A DNA stretch of 64,000 bases from Anoxynatronum buryatiense (GCF_900182905.1 NZ_FXUF01000016.1:33092-97091); one strand, 5' to 3'. Shown: positions 14,689 to 24,163, counted from the stretch's first letter. Notes: a model not told the origin generated them from the letters alone. Program-made: numbers and translations.

Positions 14689-16128
14689 CTAAATGGGATA
14701 TTGTTTTTTGCGTTTTGCCATTGTGACCCACTTTACTTCCGTGAGCTCTTGTATCGAGTGTGCACCGCCTTCTCTGCCCTGACCACTTTCTTTCGTTCCG
14801 CCAAATGGACATGCTGCATCTGCATCCACAGAGCTGCCATTTACATGAACCATACCTGCATCAATGTTTTCAGCAAGGAATAACGCTTTTTCATAATCAT
14901 TGGTAATCAGGCCTGCGGAAAGCCCATATTGAGTATCATTTGCGACTTCCAAGGCTTCCTGTACATCATTGACAGGAATAATTGAAGCAACAGGACCAAA
15001 TGTTTCGTCATAGTATATCTTCATATCCTTTGTTATATTTGCAAGAAGCGTAGGTTTAAACAGTCGCCCTTCATATGTGCCGCCTGTGAGAAGTTTTGCT
15101 CCTTTTGCCAAAGCATCCTGAACTTGATCATTAATTGCATTGACTTGTTTGTCACTAATGATTGGCCCAATAAAAGTTGATGGGATATTTGGATCGCCAA
15201 CCGTTAATGAAGAAGCCAGCTCAACCAGTTTCTTGGTAAACTCTTCCACAATAGGCTTCTCCACAATGATCCGGTCTGCCGACATACAGATCTCTCCCTG
15301 GTGAAGATAGGCGCTGAATGCCGCAACTTTAACAGCATAATCAATATCTGCATCAGCAAGAACAACAAGCGGGTTCTTACCGCCCATTTCGAGATAGTAT
15401 TCCTTCAAATTGGATGCAGCTCTTTGAGCCACATGCCTTCCTGTTTTGGTTTCACCGGTAATGGCAACAAAAGAACATCGCTTATCGTCAATAAGTGCAT
15501 CCCCTAAAACGCTTCCCGGCCCTGTAATGACGTTGAGCACACCCGCAGGAATATCTGCTTTTTCGAAAACCTCTGCAATTTTCAAACCGATTACAGGAGT
15601 TTCACTAGCGGGCTTCAAGACAATCGTATTACCCGTTGCAAGACCGTATGCAACTTTATACATAGACAAAATCAGCGGGAAATTCCATGGTGAAATACAT
15701 ACAATGGTTCCTCTTGGCTTTCGAAAGCTCATGGACAGTGACGTTGGATCAGTATGGTATGTTTCACCTTTCACACTTTTAGCATCTCCGGCCGCTGTAT
15801 TAAGCAAATCGACTGTTTGCGAAATCTCGAACATTGCTTTTCCAAAAGAACTCCCACCTTCATTAATCAAAACCTCTGCAATATCCATCTGGCTCTCTTC
15901 CATAATGCGTGCAGCTTTTAACAATATCTTAGCGCGTTCTGCAGCTGGTGTGGCTGCCCATGCTTTGCGAGCTTCGAAAGCTGCACCCATGACGACATCA
16001 ACATCTTGAACTCCTGCTTTTGGAATTTTTGCATACACTTCATTGTTAAATGGGTTTAGATCATCAAATGTTTCTCCTGATATAGAGGGAACCCATTTAC
16101 CGCCAATAAACATCTTGTACTCTTTCAT
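14689..16128 (-). CDS. NAD(P)-dependent aldehyde dehydrogenase (aromatic/vanillin-type resemblance)
   Basis: About 479 residues, full length for the ALDH superfamily. Seen: the PWNFPL oxyanion/cofactor motif, the general base Glu in LEMGGKNPLVV, the catalytic Cys in HQGEICMSADRIIVEKP and the C-terminal CPFGGTKESGQGREGG motif. GEICMSADRII resembles vanillin, salicylaldehyde and benzaldehyde dehydrogenases. It oxidises an aldehyde to the acid in the cytoplasm. It is the last gene of an operon with an iron-type alcohol dehydrogenase and a membrane protein, so the pair probably converts an alcohol through an aldehyde to an acid. The start at 16128 has AAAGGG about eight bases upstream. The exact substrate is not resolved. 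Confidence 0.85.
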   Translation of the reverse strand: MKEYKMFIGGKWVPSISGETFDDLNPFNNEVYAKIPKAGVQDVDVVMGAAFEARKAWAATPAAERAKILLKAARIMEESQMDIAEVLINEGGSSFGKAMFEISQTVDLLNTAAGDAKSVKGETYHTDPTSLSMSFRKPRGTIVCISPWNFPLILSMYKVAYGLATGNTIVLKPASETPVIGLKIAEVFEKADIPAGVLNVITGPGSVLGDALIDDKRCSFVAITGETKTGRHVAQRAASNLKEYYLEMGGKNPLVVLADADIDYAVKVAAFSAYLHQGEICMSADRIIVEKPIVEEFTKKLVELASSLTVGDPNIPSTFIGPIISDKQVNAINDQVQDALAKGAKLLTGGTYEGRLFKPTLLANITKDMKIYYDETFGPVASIIPVNDVQEALEVANDTQYGLSAGLITNDYEKALFLAENIDAGMVHVNGSSVDADAACPFGGTKESGQGREGGAHSIQELTEVKWVTMAKRKKQYPI

Positions 16129-16176
16129 CACATTCATCCCTTTCGTTTTATAATTTTATTAAAACAGTTCATTCAT

Positions 16177-17349
16177 TTATAGATTAAAAAAATCCAAAAA
16201 TAACTTTTCAACATCTTCGTAGGCTGCAGGTCTGGCATTGGTATTGATCACACCGTCACCAAGTGCTCTTTCAACAAGATCAGGTATCATCTCTTTCGTT
16301 ACTTGAACATCATCCAGATGTTTTGGAACGCCAACATCCTCACATAACTTCTCAACCATCTCAAGGGCTTTTTGAGCTGCCTCTTCGACTGGCATGTTAT
16401 TGATATCAGCTCCCATAGCTTGCGCAATATCAGCAAATTTCTGTAAACGTACAGGCATATTGAATTTCATTATTAGAGGCAACAGTACTGCATTAGCTAA
16501 ACCGTGGGGCGTTCCAAAAAAAGCACTGAGCTGATGTGCCAAAGCATGGCATGCTCCTAAACCATTAAGACTAAATGATGTTCCAGCCATCATAGAAGCT
16601 GTCGCCATCTCTTCTCTGGCTTTTAAATTGTTCGGCTCATTAACTGCTGTTCTCAATGTCCTACTAATCATTCTCACTCCATGTAGCGCTAAAGCATCGG
16701 CCGGAGGGAATTCTACAATTGAAGTATACGCCTCAATGCAATGTGTCAATGCATCAATTCCTGTGAATGCTGTAAGATTTGCCGGCATTGAAACTGTTAA
16801 CTCAGGGTCAATGATTGCCACATCCGGTATTAGCAAAGGACTTAACACGCCAAATTTCGTTTGTTTCTTGGTGTCTGTGATAACACCAACATATGTTACT
16901 TCCGTACCACTTCCTGATGTTGTGGGAATGGCAATTAATGGCAGCAACTTAGGCGTTATTTTCATTATTCCACCAATGGCTATATCGTAGTCATTCACTG
17001 TCCCGCCATGAGTGTAAACGACATTTGCTGTTTTACCTGTATCAATTGGGCTTCCTCCACCAATACACACGATCACTTCCGGAGTTTCTTCCTTCATAAC
17101 AGCTACAGCATTATGAACCATTTCTTCGGTAGGATTAGGTCCAATTTCACAAAACAAACTAACAACCAAACCCTGTTTTTTTAAGTCGGTCATCGTATCC
17201 TTTACTACAGGAAAATCTTTCATGACAGTATCTGTAATGACAAGAACTCTGCTTTTCTTCATTTCTTTAATGATTTCACCCAGCTCTTGTAATGATCCTG
17301 CTCCAGTAACAACCCTTTTAGGCCAACAAACGAACGAATTAGCTGCCAT
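16177..17349 (-). CDS. Iron-containing (group III) alcohol dehydrogenase
   Basis: 390 residues, full length. Motifs: GGGSPIDTGK for nucleotide binding, PTTSGSGTEVT, and a metal-binding region with Asp/His ligands around FTGIDALTHCIEAYTS, CHALAHQLSAFFGTPHGLANA. The family interconverts alcohols and aldehydes with NAD(H) or NADP(H) in the cytoplasm. The ribosome site AGGAGG is eight bases before ATG. It lies between the membrane-protein gene and the aldehyde dehydrogenase on the same strand, with small gaps (53 and 48 bases), so the three form one operon. Confidence 0.9.
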   Translation of the reverse strand: MAANSFVCWPKRVVTGAGSLQELGEIIKEMKKSRVLVITDTVMKDFPVVKDTMTDLKKQGLVVSLFCEIGPNPTEEMVHNAVAVMKEETPEVIVCIGGGSPIDTGKTANVVYTHGGTVNDYDIAIGGIMKITPKLLPLIAIPTTSGSGTEVTYVGVITDTKKQTKFGVLSPLLIPDVAIIDPELTVSMPANLTAFTGIDALTHCIEAYTSIVEFPPADALALHGVRMISRTLRTAVNEPNNLKAREEMATASMMAGTSFSLNGLGACHALAHQLSAFFGTPHGLANAVLLPLIMKFNMPVRLQKFADIAQAMGADINNMPVEEAAQKALEMVEKLCEDVGVPKHLDDVQVTKEMIPDLVERALGDGVINTNARPAAYEDVEKLFLDFFNL

Positions 17350-17402
17350 TTAATTTTCCTCCTTTTTCTACACCCTGTTACTGTGGACATAAAAGATAAG
17401 CA

Positions 17403-17978
17403 TTACTCAGCTGCTTCAATGCTCATTTCATCAGGCTTAGCAATTTTACTCATAACAAATACTGTTATAGGAACAAATATTGTGCCGTAAGCTGTGCCAA
17501 TCAGAAAGAAAACAGCCCCGTACAACCAGTTATAATTAGTTGGGTCACCAGGATCTTTTAAAGCAAACCAGATGCCATAAGTTCCAAGTGTCATTGCTAC
17601 TGCATTAAAGTAGGTTTTTTCTAAAACAACTACATGAAGGAGTGCAAGTAGGTATGTAACCGCTAATGCACATATTCCGAATGCAACCAACGCACTCACA
17701 CCATTACTCATTAAAATATCAAGCAATCCAAAGAAAAGCATTCCATACAACGGCCCGACGGCTGCACTGCAAAGCATGTTGGGCAAAGTCTTAAAACTTC
17801 CTTGCTGAGCAACAACTAATCCAAGCCCTGCAAATGCACACCACAGCAAACTAAACAACGGAGACATGTTTTGAGGATTAGCGGGATCAAAACCGAATAC
17901 TGCAGCCCAGATGATACAAAAGATCGAGATAAATACTGTGACGACTGTAGCTAAAACAAAAAGAAATTTTTTGTTCAT
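17403..17978 (-). CDS. Integral membrane protein, DUF1097-like
   Basis: 191 residues with about five to six membrane helices (FLFVLATVVTVFISIFCIIW, SALVAFGICALAVTYLLALL, AVFFLIGTAYGTIFVPITVF). The size and GxxF/PLYGMLFFGLL pattern resemble DUF1097 proteins such as YcdZ, whose function is unknown. First gene of the alcohol/aldehyde dehydrogenase operon, so a role in substrate entry is possible but unproven. The start at 17978 has GAGGAGG seven bases upstream; in-frame codons further out lack a site. Confidence 0.6.
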   Translation of the reverse strand: MNKKFLFVLATVVTVFISIFCIIWAAVFGFDPANPQNMSPLFSLLWCAFAGLGLVVAQQGSFKTLPNMLCSAAVGPLYGMLFFGLLDILMSNGVSALVAFGICALAVTYLLALLHVVVLEKTYFNAVAMTLGTYGIWFALKDPGDPTNYNWLYGAVFFLIGTAYGTIFVPITVFVMSKIAKPDEMSIEAAE

Positions 17979-18327
17979 TTTTTTCCTCCTCATCAATTTT
18001 TTGTCAATACTTGTCCTTTCCATTTCTAGTCCCGGAACAGATCTGCCAGCCTTATGGTCCTGCTAAACGACTCAAGCTGCCGGATGTCAATGAATGTATA
18101 GTGTCTATAATTATCATATAGTATTAAGTATCTTACGTCTTTGTATACCAACACGAAAAAACGGACTATTAATTGTATTTTCATACAATTCGCAATCCGC
18201 CGAAAATTAAACCTGTACATTGGTGGGTTGAGTCCGTATAATGGTGTCAAAAGACAATGAGCCAAAAACTCATATCCTCAGTTAGCGTATACGTGACAAG
18301 CAAATACCATACCGAGGAGGATGAATC
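17979..18327. promoter_or_regulatory. Intergenic region upstream of the dehydrogenase operon
   Basis: About 350 AT-rich bases between the membrane-protein gene and a decayed transposase. It should hold the operon promoter on the minus strand; no clear consensus pair or operator was recognised. Confidence 0.4.
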
Positions 18328-18835
18328 ATGGCTCAGTTCAAAACTACCTAACTTAAGGGCATTTGCACACACTTTTTACTGGTGATGGACGTTAACAGGA
18401 ATTAGCCAAACTCTTGGAATCGTTTAACCACGGGCTGCTGGTCCGGTTCAAGGAGCAAATTGGCGCAGATTCCAGTCCTTAGAAAATAGAAGGTTGAAGG
18501 AAGTGCGCCTGGTCACCTCTGATAGCCATAAATGATTGGTACAAGCCCTCCATCAACACTTTCAAGATGCCGGATGACAACGTTGTCATACCCGCTTTTC
18601 CAGAAACATGCTGGATCATACCCCAAAAACCTTGCAATCAACAATGAAGGAAGACCTGCGGGAGCTTTACGAAACAGCTGACCTGGAAAGCACCATGAAA
18701 ATCTGCCACCCGGTTCATGGTCACCCGCTTGATGTAAAAAGCGAAAAATGGGAAACCGGACTTTTTACTCCACGGTCCTTTCAGCAGGCTTTCGAAGGCA
18801 TCAATCGCAGGCATGTATGCTGCTTCACATAGATT
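18328..18835 (+). pseudogene. Decayed IS256-family transposase
   Basis: A start with GAGGAGG upstream reads MAQFKTT then stops. Conserved IS256 pieces follow in several frames: a LAKLLES-like block, LVTSDSHK (near the DDE Asp), LVQALHQHFQDA, and FSRNMLDHTPKTLQSTMKED then LRELYETADLEST. Stops and frameshifts separate them, and the catalytic Glu region is missing. The remnant is about 500 bases of an original of about 1.2 kb. Confidence 0.8.
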
Positions 18836-18921
18836 AGAGGCGCCGCCGGGGAAATGACACACGATGTTGAACTTGACAGTTAAAACGCCGGTATCGATAT
18901 CATTAATGTCTTTGCATAACA

Positions 18922-20235
18922 ATGAAGGGGGCAAAGCATGTGTCTGAAGAACATACTAACCCACTCGATAATCAAAATAATTTTTCAACAGAGGACGAAC
19001 ATTTGAGCTATTACTCCATCAAGCTTTTGGATTCCTTAGCTGAAAGAAAAGGTCTCCAACACATCGTTGATCTTGGATATGAAATGTTGGGTAATCCCTT
19101 TCATGTAGTGGACTTAAGCTGGAAGCGTCTTGCTTATACAAAAAACTGTATTGCTGATGATGATCGCTTATGGCAAGAGTTTGATGCCACAGGCTATTTG
19201 TCAGTTAAAAGCGTAACGCATTACTTAAGTGTGAGTTTTACTCAAAAGCTGATCAACAGTCCTACTCCATTTTTTTGGGATGACGGCTACACGAAATATG
19301 GTCGACTCATGAGCAGAATCTCAATTGGAAACAAAGCGATCGCTGCCATTGGAGTATTGGATAAAAACAGGCCTTTCAAAGAAAGCGATATCAAGATTGC
19401 ATCGATCATTTCTGATGCATTATCTGCAGAAATGCAGAAAAATAAGTTTATCCATTTTACAAAAGGACTCTTGTATGAAGATTTCATTAAAGATTTGCTT
19501 GACAAAAAAATTGCCAATAGTAATGTCATGGAAGAAAGGAAAAATTATCTTCATCTTAACTTAAAGAAACACATTTATGTCCTTACTGCTGATGTAAGCG
19601 AGTTTGACAGCACACGTATTTCACTCTCATTTATTCAAGGTATGCTGGAGAGAATCATAGGCGAAAGCAAATCCATTATTTATAATGATCACATTGTCAT
19701 TGTTGTAAGTTATAACCAGGAAAAAGATTTTCGAAAGTGCTATGAGGAGAAGACAAAAGAGTTATTAAAAGATAATAAAATCCGTATTGGAATAAGTCGT
19801 CCGTTCACCAACCTTGAACACATTCATCCTTTTTATTTGCAGTCCCTTGAAGCTTTATTTCTTGGTGTTCGCATGAAAAGCGACAATATTTATATACCAT
19901 ACGATGACTATGCCATTTATCACATCTTAAAAACGTGTTCAAAGCAAGATGATTTGCTGGAATTTTGCAATCCATCCTTACTTGCTCTTATTCGTTATGA
20001 TCTTGAATATGATACAGATTACACCAAAAGCCTGTATGTTTATACTATAAGTTCAAAAAGCATTACTTCATCTGCTAATACTCTGAAAATGCATCGAAAT
20101 ACCATGATTTACCGCATTAGAAAAATTGCCGAAATAATGAAAATGGATCTATCGGACTACGAAACGTTTCTTCATATCCAATTATCATTTATGGTGTTAA
20201 AGTACGACAATAAATATGTGCATCTATTTACTTGA
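18922..20235 (+). CDS. PucR/CdaR-type transcriptional regulator
   Basis: 437 residues. The N-terminal half looks like a GAF-type sensor (about 25-180: IVDLGYEMLGNPFHVVDLSW ... AIAAIGVLDKNRPF). The C-terminus is the PucR helix-turn-helix: TSSANTLKMHRNTMIYRIRK, IAEIMKMDLSDYETFLHIQL. Such regulators activate catabolic operons when a small molecule is present. The divergently transcribed dehydrogenase operon 900 bases away is the likely target, with the decayed IS256 lying between. GTG at 18940 has GAAGGGGG eight bases upstream and may be the true start; the ATG at 18922 has no site. Confidence 0.85.
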   Translation: MKGAKHVSEEHTNPLDNQNNFSTEDEHLSYYSIKLLDSLAERKGLQHIVDLGYEMLGNPFHVVDLSWKRLAYTKNCIADDDRLWQEFDATGYLSVKSVTHYLSVSFTQKLINSPTPFFWDDGYTKYGRLMSRISIGNKAIAAIGVLDKNRPFKESDIKIASIISDALSAEMQKNKFIHFTKGLLYEDFIKDLLDKKIANSNVMEERKNYLHLNLKKHIYVLTADVSEFDSTRISLSFIQGMLERIIGESKSIIYNDHIVIVVSYNQEKDFRKCYEEKTKELLKDNKIRIGISRPFTNLEHIHPFYLQSLEALFLGVRMKSDNIYIPYDDYAIYHILKTCSKQDDLLEFCNPSLLALIRYDLEYDTDYTKSLYVYTISSKSITSSANTLKMHRNTMIYRIRKIAEIMKMDLSDYETFLHIQLSFMVLKYDNKYVHLFT

Positions 20236-20368
20236 CTTTTATTTGGTAACCCGAGAATACATTAAGCGGCAGTGAGAAATACAAAAAAGTAATTGACAGC
20301 CCAAACCTTAACAATGCCTATTAAGTGAGTGAATTGCATACTTCACCTTTTTGCCAAATCAAAAGAGA
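20236..20368. other. Short AT-rich gap
   Basis: Nothing recognisable lies between the PucR-type gene and the 3' end of the group II intron sequence. Confidence 0.5.
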
Positions 20369-20480
20369 ATAGAGTAGAAAACTGATTTCAATGGGTGGCC
20401 TTTACGTGTCGCCCATTTATTTTCAGCCTCCCCTCATCAAACCGTACGTGAGGTTTTCCCTCATACGGCTTTCCTATCCT
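20369..20480 (-). mobile_element. Group II intron 3' end (domains V and VI)
   Basis: On the minus strand AGCCGTATGAGG-GAAA-ACCTCACGTACGGTTT is a textbook domain V: AGC triad, GNRA loop and 34-base hairpin. It is followed by a domain VI-like stem (GAGGCTGA ... ATGGG / CCCAT ... TCAG) and an end at about CTACTCTAT. No reverse-transcriptase coding sequence adjoins it on the 5' side; transposase fragments do. Confidence 0.85.
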
Positions 20481-20600
20481 CTTCGTCAAGTGCAATGACG
20501 GCTGTAAATGATACTCTGAAAGTGAGCCAGAAATAGCTGCACTGCTACCTCTAAATCGGACAGTAGAACTGAACCACATCAGTTATAGTGTCAGAAAGAG

Positions 20601-20815
20601 GTGAAATGGATGGGACCACACCCTACTCAGGCCGAAAGAGATGAAATCTTGAAACTCCATTTTGAAAAAGGATACTCTACCAGGTTATTAGCTCGCAAGA
20701 CAGGATTTTCGAGATCAGAAATTCTTAATTGGATTCGAGACTACCATAAAAACAGTCAGGTCACTGATATTACAGCTAAGAAAAGTCAGCTCAAGAAGGC
20801 TTCTGAAGCAAAGAG
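20601..20815 (+). pseudogene. IS3-like transposase orfA fragment
   Basis: About 70 codons of an N-terminal helix-turn-helix of the IS3/IS150 OrfA type (FEKGYSTRLLARKTGFSRSE, ILNWIRDYH) with an AGAGGTG site. It ends abruptly where IS1182-like sequence begins in another frame, with no orfB. Confidence 0.65.
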
Positions 20816-21249
20816 GATCCTTCCGAAAACGCGAATACGTCTACGATGAGTACTATGACTGTTACCTGTGTCCACGAGATAAGATCCTCTCCTATCGCAC
20901 CACCAACCGGGAAGGGTACAGGGAATACCATTCCAATCCAGCCAACTGTAGAACCTGCCCTCATCTGGACCAGTGTAACGAAAGCAGTGACGATACCAAA
21001 CGGCTCATGCGTCATGTATGGCAAGATTACCTGGATGAAGCGGAACACCTGCGGCACATGACCCAGAACAAAACCATCTACGAAAGACGCAAGGAAACCA
21101 TCGAACGAGTCTTTGCGGACATGAAAGAAAAGCATGGCATGCGGTGGACAACCCTTAGAGGCATGAAACGGGTAGCCACTGAAGAAATGCTTGTGGCGGC
21201 TGCCATGAACCTGAAAAAACTGGCACCTGGAAGTGGCGTAGGGAGTTGA
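20816..21249 (+). pseudogene. IS1182-family transposase, C-terminal fragment
   Basis: About 144 codons in frame from 20816, starting KREYVYDEYYDCYLCPRDK and continuing through the family's Cys-rich region (CRTCPHLDQC) to the catalytic Glu block ERRKETIERVFADMKEKHG and MRWTTLRGMKRV. The N-terminal two thirds, with the Asp residues, is missing. The end is complete. Confidence 0.8.
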
Positions 21250-21295
21250 CGGGCCCTGGGCCGTCTTCTTTCAAACGCTTTGTGGCTTTCCTACG

Positions 21296-21333
21296 CAAAA
21301 TGCTGGCTCCCATTCAGGGAAACCAGCATTTTG
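21296..21333. terminator. Hairpin after the IS1182 fragment
   Basis: CAAAATGCTGG / CCAGCATTTTG perfect 11-bp stem with a 16-base loop. It may be a terminator or the terminal inverted repeat region of the element. Confidence 0.5.
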
Positions 21334-21360
21334 TCTTCGGTCTGAGCATTCAAAAGAATG

Positions 21361-21807
21361 CTAATCCTCATCTTTCTTGTTTTGAAATCTGTTTATTATA
21401 ATCGTCGTTACTGCTATAACGATAGCAACACCGGCCGTTATAAATAACATTGGTGCTGCCATTTCATCAATCCGACTAGAATTACTGAAACTTGCATTTT
21501 TTACAAGAACCAAAATGGCTACAGAAACCATGACCGCAAGACCCATAGTAAGAAACACTTTTAAAAAAGGCTTTTCTTTTTCGGATGACGGTCCAACATA
21601 GGCGTTAGCTGATATTAGCCTTACAACATAGATTCCTGAGAAAATCGTTAAAACTATCATTACATTCGCTGGATAGCTCACCCATCTAAACCCAAACCCA
21701 TGAAGACCTACATCAAGCATCAACATATATAAAAGCATAAGGAATGTCTGGTTTCCAATTTTATTCTTTCTTTGAACCTGCATTTCGTCTAATCCTTTTT
21801 TATTCAT
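21361..21807 (-). CDS. Four-helix membrane protein paired with an XRE regulator
   Basis: 148 residues with about four membrane helices (TFLMLLYMLMLDVGLHGFGF, VMIVLTIFSGIYVVRLI, VFLTMGLAVMVSVAILVLV, LFITAGVAIVIAVTTIII) and a cytoplasmic N-terminus with a GLDEMQVQRKNKIG motif. This two-gene layout (tiny HTH protein plus DUF-type membrane protein) is common in Firmicutes; the function is unknown. It overlaps the regulator gene by eight bases. The start at 21807 has GGGAGG upstream. Confidence 0.7.
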   Translation of the reverse strand: MNKKGLDEMQVQRKNKIGNQTFLMLLYMLMLDVGLHGFGFRWVSYPANVMIVLTIFSGIYVVRLISANAYVGPSSEKEKPFLKVFLTMGLAVMVSVAILVLVKNASFSNSSRIDEMAAPMLFITAGVAIVIAVTTIIINRFQNKKDED

Positions 21808-22009
21808 TTTGATCATCCTCCCAAAAAATATCATTTAGAGTCTTATCCAGTACTCTACAGATCGATACACATAAATTTATCGTTGGATTGTAATCACCGT
21901 TCTCAATAGCATTAATAGTTTGCCTTGTTACACCTACTGCATCAGCAACATCCTTTTGTGACATATCTTTTGCCGCTCGTGCAGACTTCAACCTTAAATT
22001 TTTACTCAA
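21800..22009 (-). CDS. Small XRE-family DNA-binding regulator
   Basis: 69 residues consisting almost only of a Cro/CI-type helix-turn-helix (LRLKSARAAKDMSQKDVADA, VGVTRQTINAIENGDYNPTI). The TTG start has GGGGTGAT upstream. It is translationally coupled to the membrane protein that follows and probably regulates that pair. Its presence amid transposon fragments suggests cargo of a mobile element or a survivor of the original chromosome. Confidence 0.82.
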   Translation of the reverse strand: MSKNLRLKSARAAKDMSQKDVADAVGVTRQTINAIENGDYNPTINLCVSICRVLDKTLNDIFWEDDQNE

Positions 22010-22129
22010 TGTATCACCCCGAATCTTAGTACTAAAACCACAAGAGTTCTTCTACATGTAAAGTATCATTTATTTGATTATATGTCAAGTTTATTTTACT
22101 ATATGTCTTTTATACTATATACCAATTCC

Positions 22130-22780
22130 TTTTCGTCTTCTTTGGCATTTCGCACCTTTTGGACATGGAAAAAGCCCTCGTGGTTTTCCTGAACTTCCGA
22201 GATAATTAACTCTCAAGGTACATTTCGAAGAAAGTAAAGCCTCAAAAAGGCGGCCATCAAGGAGAATCCCTTCAAGTCGGGTCCACTGATTTAAGCAGTA
22301 AGTGATGGCTTTTCCCAGAGGTGATTTGGGGAGGGCGGGCGTTTGTTTTCTTTCAGCCGCGCCAAGAAAGCCTCTGTCACAGGCCTTGACTGTTCCAGGT
22401 GGGCAGTGTAGCGTTCCTGAGGAGAAAGGTCTTTTAACTCACTTTCCAGCTCAAAGAGCCGGTTGCAGAAGGCCAGCCCTTCTGCAGACCTGGTGTGGGA
22501 GAGAGGTTCCTTCTCCTTGGTGAGTACCTTCAGGGCATTGGTGAACATACGCTGGGCATGGACCCAGCAGCCGATGACTCTCACCCCGGAAATCTGATTG
22601 TAGCCCTGATACCCATCGGTGTGCAGATACCCCTTGAAGCCTTTCAGGAAGGCTGCCGGGTGTTTGCTGGCCCGGGTGGTCTGGTGGAACATCTGTATGA
22701 CCGGTGGCGTAATGCCAAATGTAGGACTTGTTGGCAGCGGCGCGGCCTTCTTCCCGTAGGACCTGGAGTTCTATCTCATC
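22130..22780 (-). pseudogene. IS66-family transposase (TnpC), C-terminal half, frameshifted
   Basis: The minus strand reads IELQVLREEGRAAANKSY then (about 22291-22692) KGFKGYLHTDGYQGYNQISG and a VIGCWVHAQRMF block. This is the DDE core of IS66 transposases, including the HTDGYQGY Asp. Near 22310 the frame shifts; the continuation KAITYCLNQWTRLEGILLDG and a decayed GRKNWLF/NTPKGAK-like end reach about 22130. The upstream half lies beyond the RIT element at 26251. Confidence 0.85.
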
Positions 22781-22806
22781 ATTATAGAAACGTTTCTATA
22801 ATGATG
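22777..22806. repeat. 30-bp perfect palindrome at the left end of the RIT element
   Basis: Two arms of 15 bases, CATCATTATAGAAAC and its exact reverse complement, meet without a spacer. Each arm contains ATTATAGAAAC, one base different from the ATTATCGAAAC box found repeatedly in the RIT inverted repeats. It is present only at the left end. Confidence 0.9.
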
Positions 22807-22891
22807 ATTATCGAAACCACCGTTTTATCGAAACCAGCCCGCAGCAAACTATGTAAAATGAACTGCGAACCGTTAATTTGTTTCGATAATC
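22803..22891. repeat. RIT left inverted repeat (89 bp)
   Basis: Exact reverse complement of 26164-26252. It contains TTATCGAAAC-type boxes: two in one orientation at the outer side and one inverted at the inner end, a layout expected of recombinase binding sites. Confidence 0.95.
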
Positions 22892-22945
22892 ATAATACCT
22901 TAGAATTGAGATAATCGAAAAATCTCAAATCTGGAGGTATTAAAC

Positions 22946-24163
22946 ATGGAACGACAAACGATCAATCAATTAGCACAAGGAGTCTTAGCTGAGTTAGTAA
23001 AAATGCACTACGCGGAGATTAGCATCACACATTTTAGACAGGCTTTTAACAGGATTGAAAGGTACGCCACAAAAAACGGCGAGACTTTCATCTCTGATAG
23101 TCTGACTAAAAGGTATCTGTTTGACAACCACGGATGGGACATTGATTACCAGAGCAAACCAACGGCGCATGTCACCAGTCAATTACGGGTGATTAGGGTA
23201 TTACAGTTTTACGAGGAATTCGGTAGTATACCAAGCAGGATATGCGGTACCAAAGAAATACCGACTTGCTTTAAGCATTGTTATGACATGTACATTTCTG
23301 AATGCGTTGACCGAGGCTTATCAAACAAAACAATCACCACCAGATCCGATGACATTTATGATTTTCTTGTATTTGCCCATGACAAAGGCTTTTCAAGCAT
23401 CACTGAAGTAGAAAAGGGATTCCTTGATAAGTACCTTCTGAAACGTAACGCTCAAGCCCCGGGAGCGATACCTCGGATTTTATCATCACTCCGCTGCTTT
23501 TTTCGCTGTATGTTTTCAAACGGTGTGATTGCAATTGATTTATCGTTCTTCATCCCATCTGGATCAAGGTATCCGACAAAAACTGTACAAAAACTATGGA
23601 CTGGTGAAGAGGTCAAAGATCTTCTCGGGTTTGTTAACAGATCAGACTCCATTGGCAAACGCGATTATGCGCTCATGCTGCTTGTACTCAGATATGGAAT
23701 GCGTACAGGAGACATCCTAAACCTTAGATTAACGGATATCAATTGGCAGAATATGATCATCCAATTTCGCCAAGAGAAAACATCAGTCCCGAATGCGCTG
23801 CCCATTTTGGATGATGTCGGTTGGGCATTAGCAGACTGGTTAACCAACGCAAGACCCAAGCAAGCAACCACAAATCACGTTTTCATACTCCTTACGGCTC
23901 CATATTGCGGCTTGAAGAATTTAAGGAATGTGTTTAATAGACACATGGCAGCTGCGGGTATATCAAACTCCGGATACGGAAAATCCGGACCGCACTCACT
24001 AAGACATGCCCTTGCTTCTAATATGCTAGCAGAGCGTGTGCCCCTTCCCGTGATTTCATCAGTTCTCGGCCATACTTCTTCGGCATCAACAATGGTGTAC
24101 CTGCATAGTGACGTCGAGGGGCTGAGACAGTGCGCACTTGACATCGAGGAGGGCGAATCATGA
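22946..24163 (+). CDS. RIT tyrosine recombinase A
   Basis: 405 residues with GGAGG seven to eight bases before ATG. The N-terminal SAM-like DNA-binding domain spans about 110-200 and the catalytic domain about 215-400. Active-site residues are visible: Arg in RYGMRTGDILNLRL, His-x-x-Arg in GPHSLRHALASNML, His in SVLGHTSSAS and the nucleophile in TMVYLHSD. It is the first of three recombinases that overlap by four (A/B) and eleven (B/C) bases, so all are made together, as in RIT elements. Confidence 0.9.
   Translation: MERQTINQLAQGVLAELVKMHYAEISITHFRQAFNRIERYATKNGETFISDSLTKRYLFDNHGWDIDYQSKPTAHVTSQLRVIRVLQFYEEFGSIPSRICGTKEIPTCFKHCYDMYISECVDRGLSNKTITTRSDDIYDFLVFAHDKGFSSITEVEKGFLDKYLLKRNAQAPGAIPRILSSLRCFFRCMFSNGVIAIDLSFFIPSGSRYPTKTVQKLWTGEEVKDLLGFVNRSDSIGKRDYALMLLVLRYGMRTGDILNLRLTDINWQNMIIQFRQEKTSVPNALPILDDVGWALADWLTNARPKQATTNHVFILLTAPYCGLKNLRNVFNRHMAAAGISNSGYGKSGPHSLRHALASNMLAERVPLPVISSVLGHTSSASTMVYLHSDVEGLRQCALDIEEGES

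Noticed and set aside
20388..20579. Minus-strand peptide containing GKPYEGKPHVRFDEG
   Set aside because: This is a familiar false translation of group II intron domain V.
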